This document shows, one piece after another, positions 24,491-34,045 of a stretch of DNA of 64,000 nucleotides. The notes below the pieces were generated by a model. It was given only the letters and a program-made list of their open reading frames with translations, was not told the DNA's origin and did not search any database. The position numbers were made by a program, and so were the translations under genes. This DNA is from JBHJGM01 sp050331815 (GTDB lineage Bacteria > Verrucomicrobiota > Verrucomicrobiia > Opitutales > JBHJGM01). The DNA lies in the NCBI GenBank assembly GCA_050331815.1, contig JBHJGM010000004.1, forward strand, positions 1-64,000, read 5' to 3'. Within the stretch, counting starts at the first letter, position 1. Each line of letters opens with the position of its first letter.

Positions 24491-25591
24491 TTAGAGGTGG
24501 GAGAGGATGGCGTCGGTCATGGCGGCGGTGGTGGCGGCTTGGCCGCCGAAGGCGATGTCGCCGGTGCGCACGCCAGCGCGGATGGCCTTGTGTACGGCGT
24601 TCTCAATACGGGTGGCTTCCGCCTCCAGGGCAAAGCTATGGCGCAGCATGAGCGCGGCCGAAAGGATCTGCGCGCAGGGGTTGGCGATGCCCCGTCCGGC
24701 GATGTCCGGCGCGGTGCCACCAGCGGGTTCGTACAGGCCGAAGGGGCGGTCGAAGCGGTTCGTTTTCGCGCCGAGGCTGGCGCTGGCCATCATGCCGAGC
24801 GAGCCGCAGATCATCGCCATCTCGTCGGAGAGGATGTCGCCGAACATGTTTTCGGTCACGATGACATCGAACTGGTTCGGGTTGGTGACCAGTTGCATGG
24901 CGGCGTTGTCGACGTACAGGTGCGACAGTTCGATGTGCGGGTACTCTTTTTCGATGAGCGGGGAGAGCGTATCCCGCCAGAGGACCGACGACTCGAGCAC
25001 GTTGGCCTTGTCGACGGAGCAGAGGCGGCGGTCGCGGCTCATGGCGGTTTCGGCGGCGATGCGGGCGATGCGTTCGATCTCGTGGGTGCGGTAGACGATG
25101 GTGTCGACCGCTTCGCATTGCCCGTCGTCCAGTTGGCGGGTTTCCTTGGGCTTTCCAAAGTAGGCGCCGCCGGTCAGCTCACGCACAACCACGATGTCGA
25201 TGCCCGTGGGGATGCGCTCGTTCTTGAGCGGGGAGGCCGCGATGAGCTCCTGCAGGCACAGGCCCGGACGCACGTTGGCGTAGAGTTCGAAGGCCTGGCG
25301 GATGGGCAGCAGGCTGGCGCGTTCGGGGCGTTCCTTGACCGGGAGGGTGTCCCACTTTGCCCCGCCCACCGAACCGAAGAGGATGGCGTCGGCCTGAGCG
25401 CAAGCCTCGCGGGTGGCGTCGGGAAAGGCGGTACCGGTGGCATCGATCGCCGCGCCGCCGATCAGGCATTCCTGGAAGTCCAGGGTCAGCGCGCTTTGCT
25501 CGGCGATGCGGCCCAGCACCTGCAGCGCCGCCTGCATTACCTCCGGACCAATACCGTCGCCGGGCAGAACTGTGAATCGAAGCGTTTTCAT
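24491..25591 (-). CDS. leuB: 3-isopropylmalate dehydrogenase
   Basis: NAD-dependent oxidative decarboxylase of leucine synthesis. 366 aa, normal. It opens MKTLRFTVLPGDGIGPEVM and has GSVGGAKWD, the substrate loop VVRELTGGAYFG, the catalytic DKANVLESS, and the metal-binding/NAD region MFGDILSDEMAMICGSLGMM followed by EPAGGTAPDIAG, all canonical. ATG 25591 is chosen; the longer frame to 25684 is unsupported. It stands apart from leuA and leuCD, which are not in the window. A 136-bp gap separates it from the divergent MBL gene. Confidence 0.97.
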   Translation of the reverse strand: MKTLRFTVLPGDGIGPEVMQAALQVLGRIAEQSALTLDFQECLIGGAAIDATGTAFPDATREACAQADAILFGSVGGAKWDTLPVKERPERASLLPIRQAFELYANVRPGLCLQELIAASPLKNERIPTGIDIVVVRELTGGAYFGKPKETRQLDDGQCEAVDTIVYRTHEIERIARIAAETAMSRDRRLCSVDKANVLESSVLWRDTLSPLIEKEYPHIELSHLYVDNAAMQLVTNPNQFDVIVTENMFGDILSDEMAMICGSLGMMASASLGAKTNRFDRPFGLYEPAGGTAPDIAGRGIANPCAQILSAALMLRHSFALEAEATRIENAVHKAIRAGVRTGDIAFGGQAATTAAMTDAILSHL

Positions 25592-25727
25592 GGGAGTCAA
25601 AAAGTGAAACGAGCAAGCGTGGCGCGTTGAAACAGGCAAGGCAAGCGGGCGATTGCCGGATGCACGTTGCGAACGCGCTCGCAAGAGGGTTGCCTTCCGG
25701 CGAGGGCGTTGCGAACTTGCGCCAGCG

Positions 25728-26360
25728 ATGGAAATTCTCAGCTACACCTTGGGCGATCTGCAGACCAACGCCTTTCTCGTCGGCAATCCGGACACGGGCG
25801 AGGCGCTGGTGGTCGACGTGCCCAACGACGCTACGCAGACGCTCCTGGAAGCACTCGCGGAGCGCGATTGGACGCTCAAGTATATTCTGCTGACCCATGG
25901 GCATTTTGACCACTTTGCCGATGCGGCGCCCCTGCGCGAGGCCACCGGCGCGGAGGTGATCGCGCATCCGGCCGACCGCGAGTGGCTGGCCCACCCGGAG
26001 GTGCAGGCCTCAATTCTTCCCATTCCTTTCACCATCGAACCCGTGCAGGTGGACCGCTTCGTCGAGCATGGCGAACGCCTCGAACTGCTGGGGCAGACAG
26101 TGGAGGTGCGCCACACGCCGGGCCATGCGCCGGGCAACGTCGCGTTCATCTTCGAGGCGCAAGGCTGGGCAATCGTGGGCGACACGCTTTTTGCCGGCGG
26201 GGTGGGGCGACCGGATCTGCCGGGAGGCGATTGGCAGATTTTGGAAAAGTCGATCCGCGAGCAGCTCTTTACCCTGCCGGAGTCAACCGTGGTCTACGCT
26301 GGCCATGGCCCGCGCACAACCGTCGGCCAGGAAAAGGCGTCGAATCCGTTTCTGACATGA
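25728..26360 (+). CDS. MBL-fold (glyoxalase II-like) hydrolase
   Basis: Metallo-beta-lactamase-fold hydrolase, 210 aa. The HGHFDHF motif (HxHxDH), the later TPGHAPGNVAFIF His, the bridging Asp in VGDTLFAGGVGR and the terminal AGHGP His are all present, so the two-metal site is complete. The overall pattern matches YcbL/glyoxalase II-like thioester hydrolases; the substrate is not readable. ATG 25728 is chosen because MEILSYTLGDLQTNAFLVG is the usual beginning. Its stop overlaps the ribD start (ATGA), indicating translational coupling. Confidence 0.9.
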   Translation: MEILSYTLGDLQTNAFLVGNPDTGEALVVDVPNDATQTLLEALAERDWTLKYILLTHGHFDHFADAAPLREATGAEVIAHPADREWLAHPEVQASILPIPFTIEPVQVDRFVEHGERLELLGQTVEVRHTPGHAPGNVAFIFEAQGWAIVGDTLFAGGVGRPDLPGGDWQILEKSIREQLFTLPESTVVYAGHGPRTTVGQEKASNPFLT

Positions 26361-27511
26361 GTCCCACGCCGCAGCATGAAGCCTGGATGCGCCGAGCCCT
26401 GGAAGTGGCGCGCAAGGGCTGGGGGACCACGCACCCCAACCCGATGGTCGGGGCGCTGATTTTGGAAGACGGCGTGATTGTGGCTGAGGGCTGGCATGCC
26501 CGCGCGGGCGAGGCGCATGCGGAAGTCCAGGCGTTTCGTCAGCTCGGGCGCAAACCCAAGGCGGGAGCCACCCTGGTGGTCACGATGGAACCCTGCTCGA
26601 CAACCGGCCGCACGGCCCCGTGCACCTCGGCCATTCTGGAGGCGGGCGTCCGGCAAGTGGTGGTGGGGACTACCGACCCGAATCCGCAGCATGCGGGTGG
26701 CGGTTTGACCCTCCTGCGCGAAGCCGGGGTGGAGGTCGTTGGCGGAGTTCTGGCCGACGAATGCACCGACCTGAACCTCATCTTCAACCACTGGATCACC
26801 CGTCAGAAGCCGCTGCTGGCGGCCAAAGCGGCGGTTACACTGGACGGGCGCACGGCGAGCCGCTCCGGCCATTCGCGCTACATCACCGGGGAGGCCGCCC
26901 GGGCCGATGTCATGCGCTGGCGCCGCTACTTTCCGGCCATCGGGGCCGGTGCGGGAACCATTCTGGCCGACAACCCTGTGTTGACCGCGCGCATCGAGGG
27001 CGAGGAGATCTGGTGCCCGCGACGGTTCGTTTTTGACGCGCGCCTGCGTAGTCTGCGCCTCGACGCCTCATTGAATGTTTTCCGGGATGCCAGCAGCCAG
27101 CGCACGACTCTGGTTTGCACGCCGGAGGCGGCCGACGCGCACAAAGAGTTGCTCGAATCAACCAACGTCGATGCCTGGCCCATCCCCGATGTGGGTTCGC
27201 CCGAGGGCATGGCAGCGTTTCGCGAGCAATGCGCCCGCAGCGGCATTTACGGCGTGTACATCGAGGGGGGCTCTAACCTGCACAGCGTCCTGCTTGCGGC
27301 GCGCGAGCTTGATTACATGTTTGTGTACCAGGCGCCCCGCATCCTGGCCGACGAGCACGCCCTGCCCGTCTTCAGAGGCCTTCAGACCGACAGCATCGAT
27401 GAAGCCGTTGAGCTGACCGAGGTGCGCCACGAAGTGTTTGGCCGCGACATTTTGACGCGCGGGTTCGTCGACTACGGCAAGCAGCGCCTGTACGCGCCCT
27501 ACACCGTGTAA
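26357..27511 (+). CDS. ribD: Riboflavin biosynthesis deaminase/reductase RibD
   Basis: Bifunctional enzyme carrying out the deamination and ribityl reduction steps after GTP cyclohydrolase II. 384 aa. The deaminase domain has HAEVQAF and PCSTTGRTAPCTSAI (zinc ligands His and two Cys). The reductase domain (from about residue 150) has AAVTLDGRTASRSGHSRYIT and the glycine-rich GVYIEGGSNLHSVLL. The start is fixed by the 4-bp overlap with the MBL gene. No ribE, ribB or ribH follows, so the riboflavin genes are dispersed here. Confidence 0.96.
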   Translation: MSPTPQHEAWMRRALEVARKGWGTTHPNPMVGALILEDGVIVAEGWHARAGEAHAEVQAFRQLGRKPKAGATLVVTMEPCSTTGRTAPCTSAILEAGVRQVVVGTTDPNPQHAGGGLTLLREAGVEVVGGVLADECTDLNLIFNHWITRQKPLLAAKAAVTLDGRTASRSGHSRYITGEAARADVMRWRRYFPAIGAGAGTILADNPVLTARIEGEEIWCPRRFVFDARLRSLRLDASLNVFRDASSQRTTLVCTPEAADAHKELLESTNVDAWPIPDVGSPEGMAAFREQCARSGIYGVYIEGGSNLHSVLLAARELDYMFVYQAPRILADEHALPVFRGLQTDSIDEAVELTEVRHEVFGRDILTRGFVDYGKQRLYAPYTV

Positions 27512-27522
27512 AGGTTCAGGCC

Positions 27523-28152
27523 ATGCAGCGTCGCACCCTTGTTCTGGCCACAGGCAACGCCCACAAGGTCGAGGAACTGACCGATTGGATCGCCCGCGCG
27601 AGTCTGCCCGTAGAAGCAGCCTCGGCGGAGCCTTTCGGCGGAATGCCGCCGGTGGAGGAAACCGGCACCACCTTCGAGGCCAATGCCCGGTTGAAAGCCG
27701 AGGGACTGCGCGATGCGCTTTTGGAGCGCGGGCAGCCCCTGCCTTTTCTGATTCTGGCTGACGACAGCGGCCTGGAGGTCGAGGCGCTGGGCGGGGCCCC
27801 CGGCGTGTATTCGGCCCGTTTTGCCGGCCCGGACGCCGACGATGCGCGCAACAATGCCAAGTTGCTGGCGGCGTTGACAGAAGTTGCGGCCCCTGAGCGC
27901 GGGGCCCGATTTGTCTGCCAGCTTTTCGGACTGCAAGCCGACGGGAACACCCTGTCTTTGCGTGGCGTGGTCGAAGGCCGTGTCGCGGATGCCCCGCGTG
28001 GCTCGGCCGGTTTTGGTTATGACCCGCTGTTTATCCCCGAAGGCTATGAACAGAGCTTTGGCGAGCTCGGTGCGGAGGTGAAGCGAACCCTCAGCCACCG
28101 CGCCCGCGCGCTAGAGGCTTTTGCAATGAAGCTACCGACCTTGCTGGAATAG
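27523..28152 (+). CDS. rdgB: Non-canonical purine NTP pyrophosphatase (RdgB/HAM1)
   Basis: Hydrolyses dITP, ITP and XTP to monophosphates, keeping deaminated purines out of DNA. 209 aa. Motifs are all present: LVLATGNAHKVEEL at the N-terminus, ETGTTFEANARLKA, ADDSGLEVEALGGAPGVYSA, the GFGYDPLFIPEGY motif and the SHRARAL end. It begins 11 bp after ribD, so it is the third gene of the MBL-ribD-rdgB unit. It converges on ispH with a 26-bp gap. Confidence 0.96.
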   Translation: MQRRTLVLATGNAHKVEELTDWIARASLPVEAASAEPFGGMPPVEETGTTFEANARLKAEGLRDALLERGQPLPFLILADDSGLEVEALGGAPGVYSARFAGPDADDARNNAKLLAALTEVAAPERGARFVCQLFGLQADGNTLSLRGVVEGRVADAPRGSAGFGYDPLFIPEGYEQSFGELGAEVKRTLSHRARALEAFAMKLPTLLE

Positions 28153-28178
28153 GACGGTCGTCTACTTAGCCAACCGGG

Positions 28179-29051
28179 TCAGGCCGATTCGAGCTGGGCG
28201 CAAACCTCGTCGATCAAAAAGTCCGGCGTGGAGGCACCGGCGGTGACGCCCACGACCTCGTAGTTGTCCTTGAGGTGCTTGATGTCGAGCTCAGCGGCGG
28301 TTTCGACATGAAAGCAGGGCAGGCCCTGTTTTTCGACGAGGAGGGCCAGCTTGCGGGTGTTGGCCGAGTGGCGTCCGCCGATCACGACGACCGCCTCGGC
28401 ACCCTGCTCGGCCAGCCAGATGACGTCGGCCTGGCGTTCCTTGGTGGCTCCGCAAATAGTATCAAAGACCAAGGCGTCCGGATAGCGCTCTTTCACCTTT
28501 TCGGCTAGCGCGCCAAAGTCGTCGGTAAACATCGTCGACTGCGAGACCAGGCAGACTTTTTCGCCGAGGTCCGGAAGCGCTTCAAAGTCTTCCATGGTTT
28601 TGATCGGGTGGCCGCGCCCCTGGGTATAGCCGAGCAGCCCGATGACCTCCGGGTGGTTCGAATCGCCAAAGACGAGGGTGGTGTAGCCCTTTTTCGCGTG
28701 CAGCTTGATCTTACCCGCGATGATTCCGACGTCCGGACAGGTGGCGTCCTTGAACTCCATGTCGAGGTCTTTGAGGTACTTGCGGCGTTCGGGCGAAACC
28801 CCGTGCGCCCGCACCACCATGACCGCGTCATTTTGGGAGCCTTCGGGCAGGTCCAGGTCGGTCTTGCTCTGGTAGTCGCCGACTTCGTTGATGCCGTCGC
28901 CGCGCAGGCGCTCCATCATCTGGCGATTGTGGATGAGCGGCCCGTCGGTGTAGACCGCACGCTTGCCGGACTCGGTGTACTCGCGCGCAATGTCGATGGC
29001 GCGTTCAACGCCCCAGCAAAATCCGGCACTTTTGGCCCGTAAAATCTTCAT
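28179..29051 (-). CDS. ispH: HMBPP reductase IspH (LytB)
   Basis: Last enzyme of the MEP pathway, reducing HMBPP to IPP/DMAPP with a [4Fe-4S] cluster. 290 aa. The three cluster Cys are in AGFCWGVERA, DATCPDVG and DTICGATKERQ; the substrate His residues are in VRAHG and DSNHPEV. Its product feeds ispA (1435-2340). It is divergent from metG across a 147-bp gap that should contain both promoters, though I could not settle on boxes. Confidence 0.97.
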   Translation of the reverse strand: MKILRAKSAGFCWGVERAIDIAREYTESGKRAVYTDGPLIHNRQMMERLRGDGINEVGDYQSKTDLDLPEGSQNDAVMVVRAHGVSPERRKYLKDLDMEFKDATCPDVGIIAGKIKLHAKKGYTTLVFGDSNHPEVIGLLGYTQGRGHPIKTMEDFEALPDLGEKVCLVSQSTMFTDDFGALAEKVKERYPDALVFDTICGATKERQADVIWLAEQGAEAVVVIGGRHSANTRKLALLVEKQGLPCFHVETAAELDIKHLKDNYEVVGVTAGASTPDFLIDEVCAQLESA

Positions 29052-29198
29052 AAGTACAGCTTTTGGACAACATGCAGAAGATTTCGTGCCCGGTCAATGG
29101 CCTAGGCGGCGGTTTGACGCGCCGAGGACGCGCCGCCAGATTGACGTTGCCCTGAGCCCGGGCAGTACAGAGCCTGCGCCCAGCGTCCACCGACACTT

Positions 29199-30737
29199 AT
29201 GAAGCGTTTTTACCTGACCACCGCCATCGATTATCCGAACGGCCCGCCCCACCTTGGCCATGCCTACGAAAAGGTGCTGACCGACGTGATCGCGCGCTTC
29301 CGGCGGTTGATGGGCGAGGAGGTATTTTTTCTGACCGGCCTGGATGAGCACGGGCAAAAGGTGGTGCAGACCGCCAAGAGCCAGGGCACCACCCCCGCCG
29401 CGCTGGTCGATCAAACCGGGCCGCTCTTTCGCGAATTGTGCCAGGTGCTGCACATCTCCAACGACGATTTCATCACCACCCGCGAGACCCGGCATACAGA
29501 GGTGGTGCGCCGCATCCTGAGCGACCTCTACGAGCGCGGCGAAATCTACAAGGACGAGTACAACGGTTTTTACTCGGTGCGCCAGGAGCAGTTCGTTCTG
29601 GAAAAGGAGCGGGTCGATGGCGAATGGCCGGAGATTTACGGCGAGGTCATCGAACTTTCCGAAACGAACTACTTCTTTCGCCTGAGTAAGTACCAGGACT
29701 GGCTGGCCGAGTTTCTGCGCGACAACGCGTTCATCGTGCCGGCCTTTCGGCAGAAGCAGGTGCTGGAGTTCCTGAAGGAGCCGGTCAACGACCTGTGCAT
29801 CTCACGCCCGAAAGAGCGCCTGGACTGGGGCATCCCGCTGCCTTTCGACGAGGACTTTGTGACTTACGTCTGGTTCGACGCGCTGATCAATTACATCTCC
29901 GCCGTCGGCTACGGGCAGGAGTGTTTCGAGCAGTTCTGGCCCTGCGAGTACCATGTCATCGGCAAAGACATTCTGGTGCCCGCTCACTCGGTTTACTGGC
30001 CCATCATGCTCAAGGCCGCAGGCATCCCCTTGCCCAAGCGCCTGCTGGTGCACGGCTGGTGGCACCTGTCCGGGCAGAAGATGTCCAAGAGCACGGGCGT
30101 CACCCTCGACCCCATCGACATGGCCACCAAGTTCGGCCCCGATGCCTTTCGCTACTTCATGATTCGCGAGATGAGCGTGGGGCAGGACAGCAACTTTTCG
30201 CTCGAGTTGTTCCTGACCCGCTACAACGACGATCTGGGCAACGACCTGGGCAACCTGGTCAGCCGCCTGCTCAACATGGGCGGGCGTTACTGCGAGGGCA
30301 CTTTGCCCGTGGCCACCATCGACGAAGAACCGGAAAAAGTCCTGCGCGCGGCCTGGGAACGCACCTGTGGCGAGGCCCTGGAGTTCTATGAAGGTTTCCA
30401 GTTTCACCTCGCGCTGGAGAAGACCTTTGCCTTTGTGCGTGAGATCAACCGCTACGCCGAAAAGCGCCAGCCCTGGAAGTTGGCCAAGTCCACGGAAGCC
30501 GCCGACCGGGCCGCCTTGGAGACCGCGCTGGCTTGCATGGCCGAGGGCACGCGTCTGGCAGTAATCCTTTTACAGCCGGTCATGCCCGAAATCTGCGAAA
30601 AGGTGTTGGGCCTGTTAGGTCAGCCGATGCCCGAGCGCTGGGCGGGCGTGCTGGACTGGAGCACCTCCCTCAATGGGGCCACGCTGGGCGAGAAAACCAT
30701 TTTGTTCCCGCGCCCGGAAGCGGCTGCGGAGGCCTGA
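29199..30737 (+). CDS. metG: Methionyl-tRNA synthetase, zinc-less type
   Basis: Class I synthetase charging tRNA-Met. 512 aa. HIGH-type motif PHLGHAYEKVLTD near the N-terminus and KMSKSTG in the second half are intact, as is the anticodon-binding helical end. In the connective-peptide insert, where many bacterial enzymes have paired Cys (a zinc knuckle), this one reads GFYSVRQEQFVLEKE without any Cys, like the mycobacterial type. It has no C-terminal EMAP/Trbp domain. It is first in the metG-menF-menD series; menF starts 31 bp downstream. Confidence 0.97.
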   Translation: MKRFYLTTAIDYPNGPPHLGHAYEKVLTDVIARFRRLMGEEVFFLTGLDEHGQKVVQTAKSQGTTPAALVDQTGPLFRELCQVLHISNDDFITTRETRHTEVVRRILSDLYERGEIYKDEYNGFYSVRQEQFVLEKERVDGEWPEIYGEVIELSETNYFFRLSKYQDWLAEFLRDNAFIVPAFRQKQVLEFLKEPVNDLCISRPKERLDWGIPLPFDEDFVTYVWFDALINYISAVGYGQECFEQFWPCEYHVIGKDILVPAHSVYWPIMLKAAGIPLPKRLLVHGWWHLSGQKMSKSTGVTLDPIDMATKFGPDAFRYFMIREMSVGQDSNFSLELFLTRYNDDLGNDLGNLVSRLLNMGGRYCEGTLPVATIDEEPEKVLRAAWERTCGEALEFYEGFQFHLALEKTFAFVREINRYAEKRQPWKLAKSTEAADRAALETALACMAEGTRLAVILLQPVMPEICEKVLGLLGQPMPERWAGVLDWSTSLNGATLGEKTILFPRPEAAAEA

Positions 30738-30768
30738 ACCGCCCACCCGATCCGTTCGATTAGCCAGC

Positions 30769-32199
30769 ATGGAAGTAGTGCCTGTAGAGCGCTTCCCCCA
30801 GCGTGACCGCGCGGGTCTGCGCGCCTTTTTGGAGTACTGCCGCGCGCGTGCTCGCGAGGCCGGATCGCCGCGCCTGGTCAGCATCAGCCTCGAGGTCAGC
30901 TTCATTGATCCGCTTGCGGTTCTAGAAGCGATTTACGAGCCCGGCGAGCGTCATTTTTACCTGGAGCAGATGGACTCCGAACAAGGGCTGGCGGGAGCCG
31001 AGTCGGTTGTAGAAGCGACGTTTTCGGGGCCGGAGCGCTTTCGGGCGGTCGAGGCCTTTCGGGCTGAGGCGGTGTCACGCACCATCGCCATCGGGGATGC
31101 GCGCGCGCCGTTCTTCGGGCCGCACTTTTACTGCGGTTTCACCTTTTTTGACGAAGACAACCGTGACTCGGAAGCGCCCTTCGCCCCGGCCACCGTCTTT
31201 TTGCCACGCTGGCAGGTGGGCTTTCAAGACGGGCGTCATGGGGCGGTCGCCAACCTCGGTGTCACGCCCGAGAGCGACATCGATCTGCTGGTTGATAAGG
31301 TTTGGCGGGCGCACCAGCGCTTCGGCTCGTTTCCTTACGGAATTGTTGCGCCGGAGGCACCCTGCAGTCAGCCTGTCCTGCGTAGTGATGTTGTGGATAC
31401 GCAGGCCTATGCGGGTCTGGTTGCCGAGGCCTTGAAACGCATCGACGCAGGCCGTTACGCCAAGATTGTGCTCGCGCGCGCGCTCGATCTAGAAAACTCG
31501 CAGCGTTACCGCCCGCTCACGATTTTGAATCAGTTGCGCGAGCGCTTTCCCACCTGCCATTGCTTTTCCTTCGCCAACGGCCAGGGGCAGTCCTTTGTCG
31601 GCGCGACGCCCGAGGAACTGGCTCGCGCTGCCGGAGGGCAACTGCATACAGAGGCGCTGGCGGGCTCGGCCCCGCGCGGGGCCACCGCCGGGGAGGACGC
31701 AGCGCTGGGGGCCGAGTTGTCCGAGAGTGAAAAAGATCTGCGCGAGCATGCGCTGGTGATCGATTCGATCGAGCGGCGTTTGCAGTCGGTTGGGCTGCAA
31801 CCTGTGCGTGACAGCAACCGCCCGCGGCTCTTGCGCCTGGCCAACGTGCAGCACCTGCGCACGCGTCTGGCGGCCAAACTGCCCGATGACGGGGGCTTTC
31901 TGCGCGCGGTTGAGGCGCTGCACCCGACGCCGGCGCTCGGCGGCACGCCACGGGAGGCTGCGCTACGCGACATACGCACGTTGGAGCCTTTTGCGCGTGG
32001 CCTCTTTGGGGGCCTCGTGGGCTGGCTTGGGCCGCAGGGGGACACCGGCCTGATGACCGTGGGCATCCGCTGCGGACTTGTCGACGGACACCGGGCGCGC
32101 CTCTATGCCGGAGCGGGCATCGTGGCGGGTTCGGACCCCGAACGCGAAGCCGCCGAAACGGAATTGAAATTGTCGGCGCTCCTCGGCAGCTTCGGCTGA
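30769..32199 (+). CDS. menF: Isochorismate synthase MenF
   Basis: Converts chorismate to isochorismate, the first committed step of menaquinone synthesis. 476 aa. The chorismate-binding C-terminal half is clear: IDAGRYAKIVLARAL, SFVGATPEEL, the substrate loop TEALAGSAPRGAT, the catalytic HPTPALGGTPREAAL and YAGAGIVAGSDPEREAAET. The N-terminal half is diverged, as is usual. ATG 30769 is chosen; the longer frame overlaps metG. The menD start codon is 3 bp after its stop, arguing for isochorismate synthase rather than a siderophore or salicylate paralogue. Confidence 0.94.
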   Translation: MEVVPVERFPQRDRAGLRAFLEYCRARAREAGSPRLVSISLEVSFIDPLAVLEAIYEPGERHFYLEQMDSEQGLAGAESVVEATFSGPERFRAVEAFRAEAVSRTIAIGDARAPFFGPHFYCGFTFFDEDNRDSEAPFAPATVFLPRWQVGFQDGRHGAVANLGVTPESDIDLLVDKVWRAHQRFGSFPYGIVAPEAPCSQPVLRSDVVDTQAYAGLVAEALKRIDAGRYAKIVLARALDLENSQRYRPLTILNQLRERFPTCHCFSFANGQGQSFVGATPEELARAAGGQLHTEALAGSAPRGATAGEDAALGAELSESEKDLREHALVIDSIERRLQSVGLQPVRDSNRPRLLRLANVQHLRTRLAAKLPDDGGFLRAVEALHPTPALGGTPREAALRDIRTLEPFARGLFGGLVGWLGPQGDTGLMTVGIRCGLVDGHRARLYAGAGIVAGSDPEREAAETELKLSALLGSFG

Positions 32200-32202
32200 T
32201 CG

Positions 32203-33999
32203 ATGTCTGAACAGCAGCCAACCTCCAGTCGCGGCCGGTACTTTGAGAACCCGCTCATCACGGCCAATGTAAACATGCTCTGGGCCGGGTTTGCGGCCGA
32301 GACCCTGGCGTGCCTCGGGCTGCGGCATGTAGTGATTTCTCCCGGCTCGCGGTCGGCCCCGCTGGCGGTCGCCTTCAACGAGCATCCGCGCTTCAACACT
32401 ACGGTTGCCCTCGATGAGCGCTCCGCCGGATTTTTCGCCCTGGGCCTCGCGCGGCAGTCGGGCCTGCCGGTTGTATTGATCTGCACCTCGGGTACGGCCG
32501 CGGCCAATTATTACCCGGCCGTGATTGAGGCCAGCATCAGTCGGGTGCCGCTGATCGTGCTGACGGCGGACCGTCCGCCCGAACTGCGCGAGTGCACTGC
32601 CGGGCAGACCATCGACCAACTGCGTCTGTATGGACGCTACCCGAGCTGGCAGACCGAACTCGCGCTACCCGAAGCCACCGAGTCGATGCTGCGCTACCTG
32701 CGTCAGACGCTCATTCACGCCTGGCAACGCGCGCTCATGTCCGCCGGCGGCCCCGTGCACCTCAACATGCCGTTTCGCGATCCGCTGGCGCCCGTGGCGT
32801 CGGAGGCGCTCGACCTTGAGGCCCTCGGCGAACTGCCCGCCTATTTTGAAGACATCGCACCGCCACCGGTGCCGAGTCTGTTGCTACCCAGCGAGGATCG
32901 CGCGGAGCTCTTGAAAACCTTCGGCAAGTACCGCCAGGGCCTGATCGTGGTGGGTCCGCATGCGCCCGCCCAGCCGCGCGAATTTGCCAGGCGCGTGGGG
33001 CAGATCTCCGACTTTCTGGGCTGGCCCGTTCTGGCCGATGGTTTGGGATGTCTGCGCAACTTCCAGAAGCAGGCCGGCACTTTAATCAGCCAGTACGACT
33101 GCATCCTGCGCAGTGAGGAAATCGCCGGTGAGCTTGAGCCTGAGGCCGTCTTGCAAATCGGCACGCTGCCCACCAGCAAGATTTTGCGGGCCTGGCTGGA
33201 GGGCCTGGAGCCGCTCACCTGGATCATTGACGCCAGCGCGGAAAATCGCGACCCGCTGCACCGCCGCACCCAGCACCTGCGCTGCAGCCTGGAGCAGTTC
33301 TTCACCGACATGCGCGTGGAGGGTGGCATCGACTCCGATTACGCCAAGCGCTGGAGCATTCTGGAAAACGAAGCCGTTAGCCAGCTCACTCAGACCCTTA
33401 GCGACGAGAGCGCGCTCTTCGAGGGCAAGGCCAGTTGGACGCTTGCGCGCACGTTGCCGGAGGGCATCCCGGTCTTCATCGCCAACTCGATGCCGGTGCG
33501 CGACGTGGAGTTTTTCTGGATGCCCAACGATCAGGGCAACTGCACGGTCTGCAACCGTGGCGCCAACGGCATCGACGGCACGCTCTCAACCGCCCTTGGC
33601 CTCGCCCACGCCAGCAAGAAAGCAGCCGTTCTCTTGACCGGCGATCTCGCGCTTCTGCACGACGGCGGCGGGGCGCTCCTCTCGGGCGAAATCTCCGGGC
33701 ACCTCACCATCGTGCTGCTCGACAACGAAGGCGGTGGCATTTTTCACAACCTGCCCATCGCGCGCTTCGAGCCGCCTTTCCAAAAGCTGTTTATCACGCC
33801 GCAAAAGATGGACTTCGCCGCGCTGGCCAAGCTGCACGGCTGGACCTACGAAAAGCCCGACAACTGGTCGAACTTCGAGCGCCTCGTCAAAAAATTGCCC
33901 GGCAAAGGCGTGCGACTGATCCACCTGCGCTGCAATGCCGCCGAGGATGTCCAGACCCGAGGTCGCCTGTTGCTTGAAACCGCCGAAGGCCTGGAGTAG
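32203..33999 (+). CDS. menD: SEPHCHC synthase MenD
   Basis: ThDP-dependent enzyme joining isochorismate and 2-oxoglutarate. 598 aa. Signatures: HVVISPGSRSAPLAVAF, the ThDP-activating Glu in VALDERSAGFFALGLAR, LICTSGTAAANYYPAVIEA, LTADRPPELR, and the C-terminal ThDP/Mg region LLTGDLALLHDGGGALL followed by LDNEGGGIFHNLP. The protein is complete. It lies 3 bp after menF. The next gene, menB, is separated by 166 bp of heptad-repeat DNA. Confidence 0.97.
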   Translation: MSEQQPTSSRGRYFENPLITANVNMLWAGFAAETLACLGLRHVVISPGSRSAPLAVAFNEHPRFNTTVALDERSAGFFALGLARQSGLPVVLICTSGTAAANYYPAVIEASISRVPLIVLTADRPPELRECTAGQTIDQLRLYGRYPSWQTELALPEATESMLRYLRQTLIHAWQRALMSAGGPVHLNMPFRDPLAPVASEALDLEALGELPAYFEDIAPPPVPSLLLPSEDRAELLKTFGKYRQGLIVVGPHAPAQPREFARRVGQISDFLGWPVLADGLGCLRNFQKQAGTLISQYDCILRSEEIAGELEPEAVLQIGTLPTSKILRAWLEGLEPLTWIIDASAENRDPLHRRTQHLRCSLEQFFTDMRVEGGIDSDYAKRWSILENEAVSQLTQTLSDESALFEGKASWTLARTLPEGIPVFIANSMPVRDVEFFWMPNDQGNCTVCNRGANGIDGTLSTALGLAHASKKAAVLLTGDLALLHDGGGALLSGEISGHLTIVLLDNEGGGIFHNLPIARFEPPFQKLFITPQKMDFAALAKLHGWTYEKPDNWSNFERLVKKLPGKGVRLIHLRCNAAEDVQTRGRLLLETAEGLE

Positions 34000-34045
34000 T
34001 GGGTGTGGGAGTACTCAGTCTAGAAGCTGGGCTTTAGAATTTAGG

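Noticed and set aside
25665..25716. Direct repeat CGTTGCGAAC (25665-25674, 25707-25716) between leuB and the MBL gene
   Set aside because: A 10-bp repeat in GC-rich DNA is weak evidence for an operator without a known regulator nearby.
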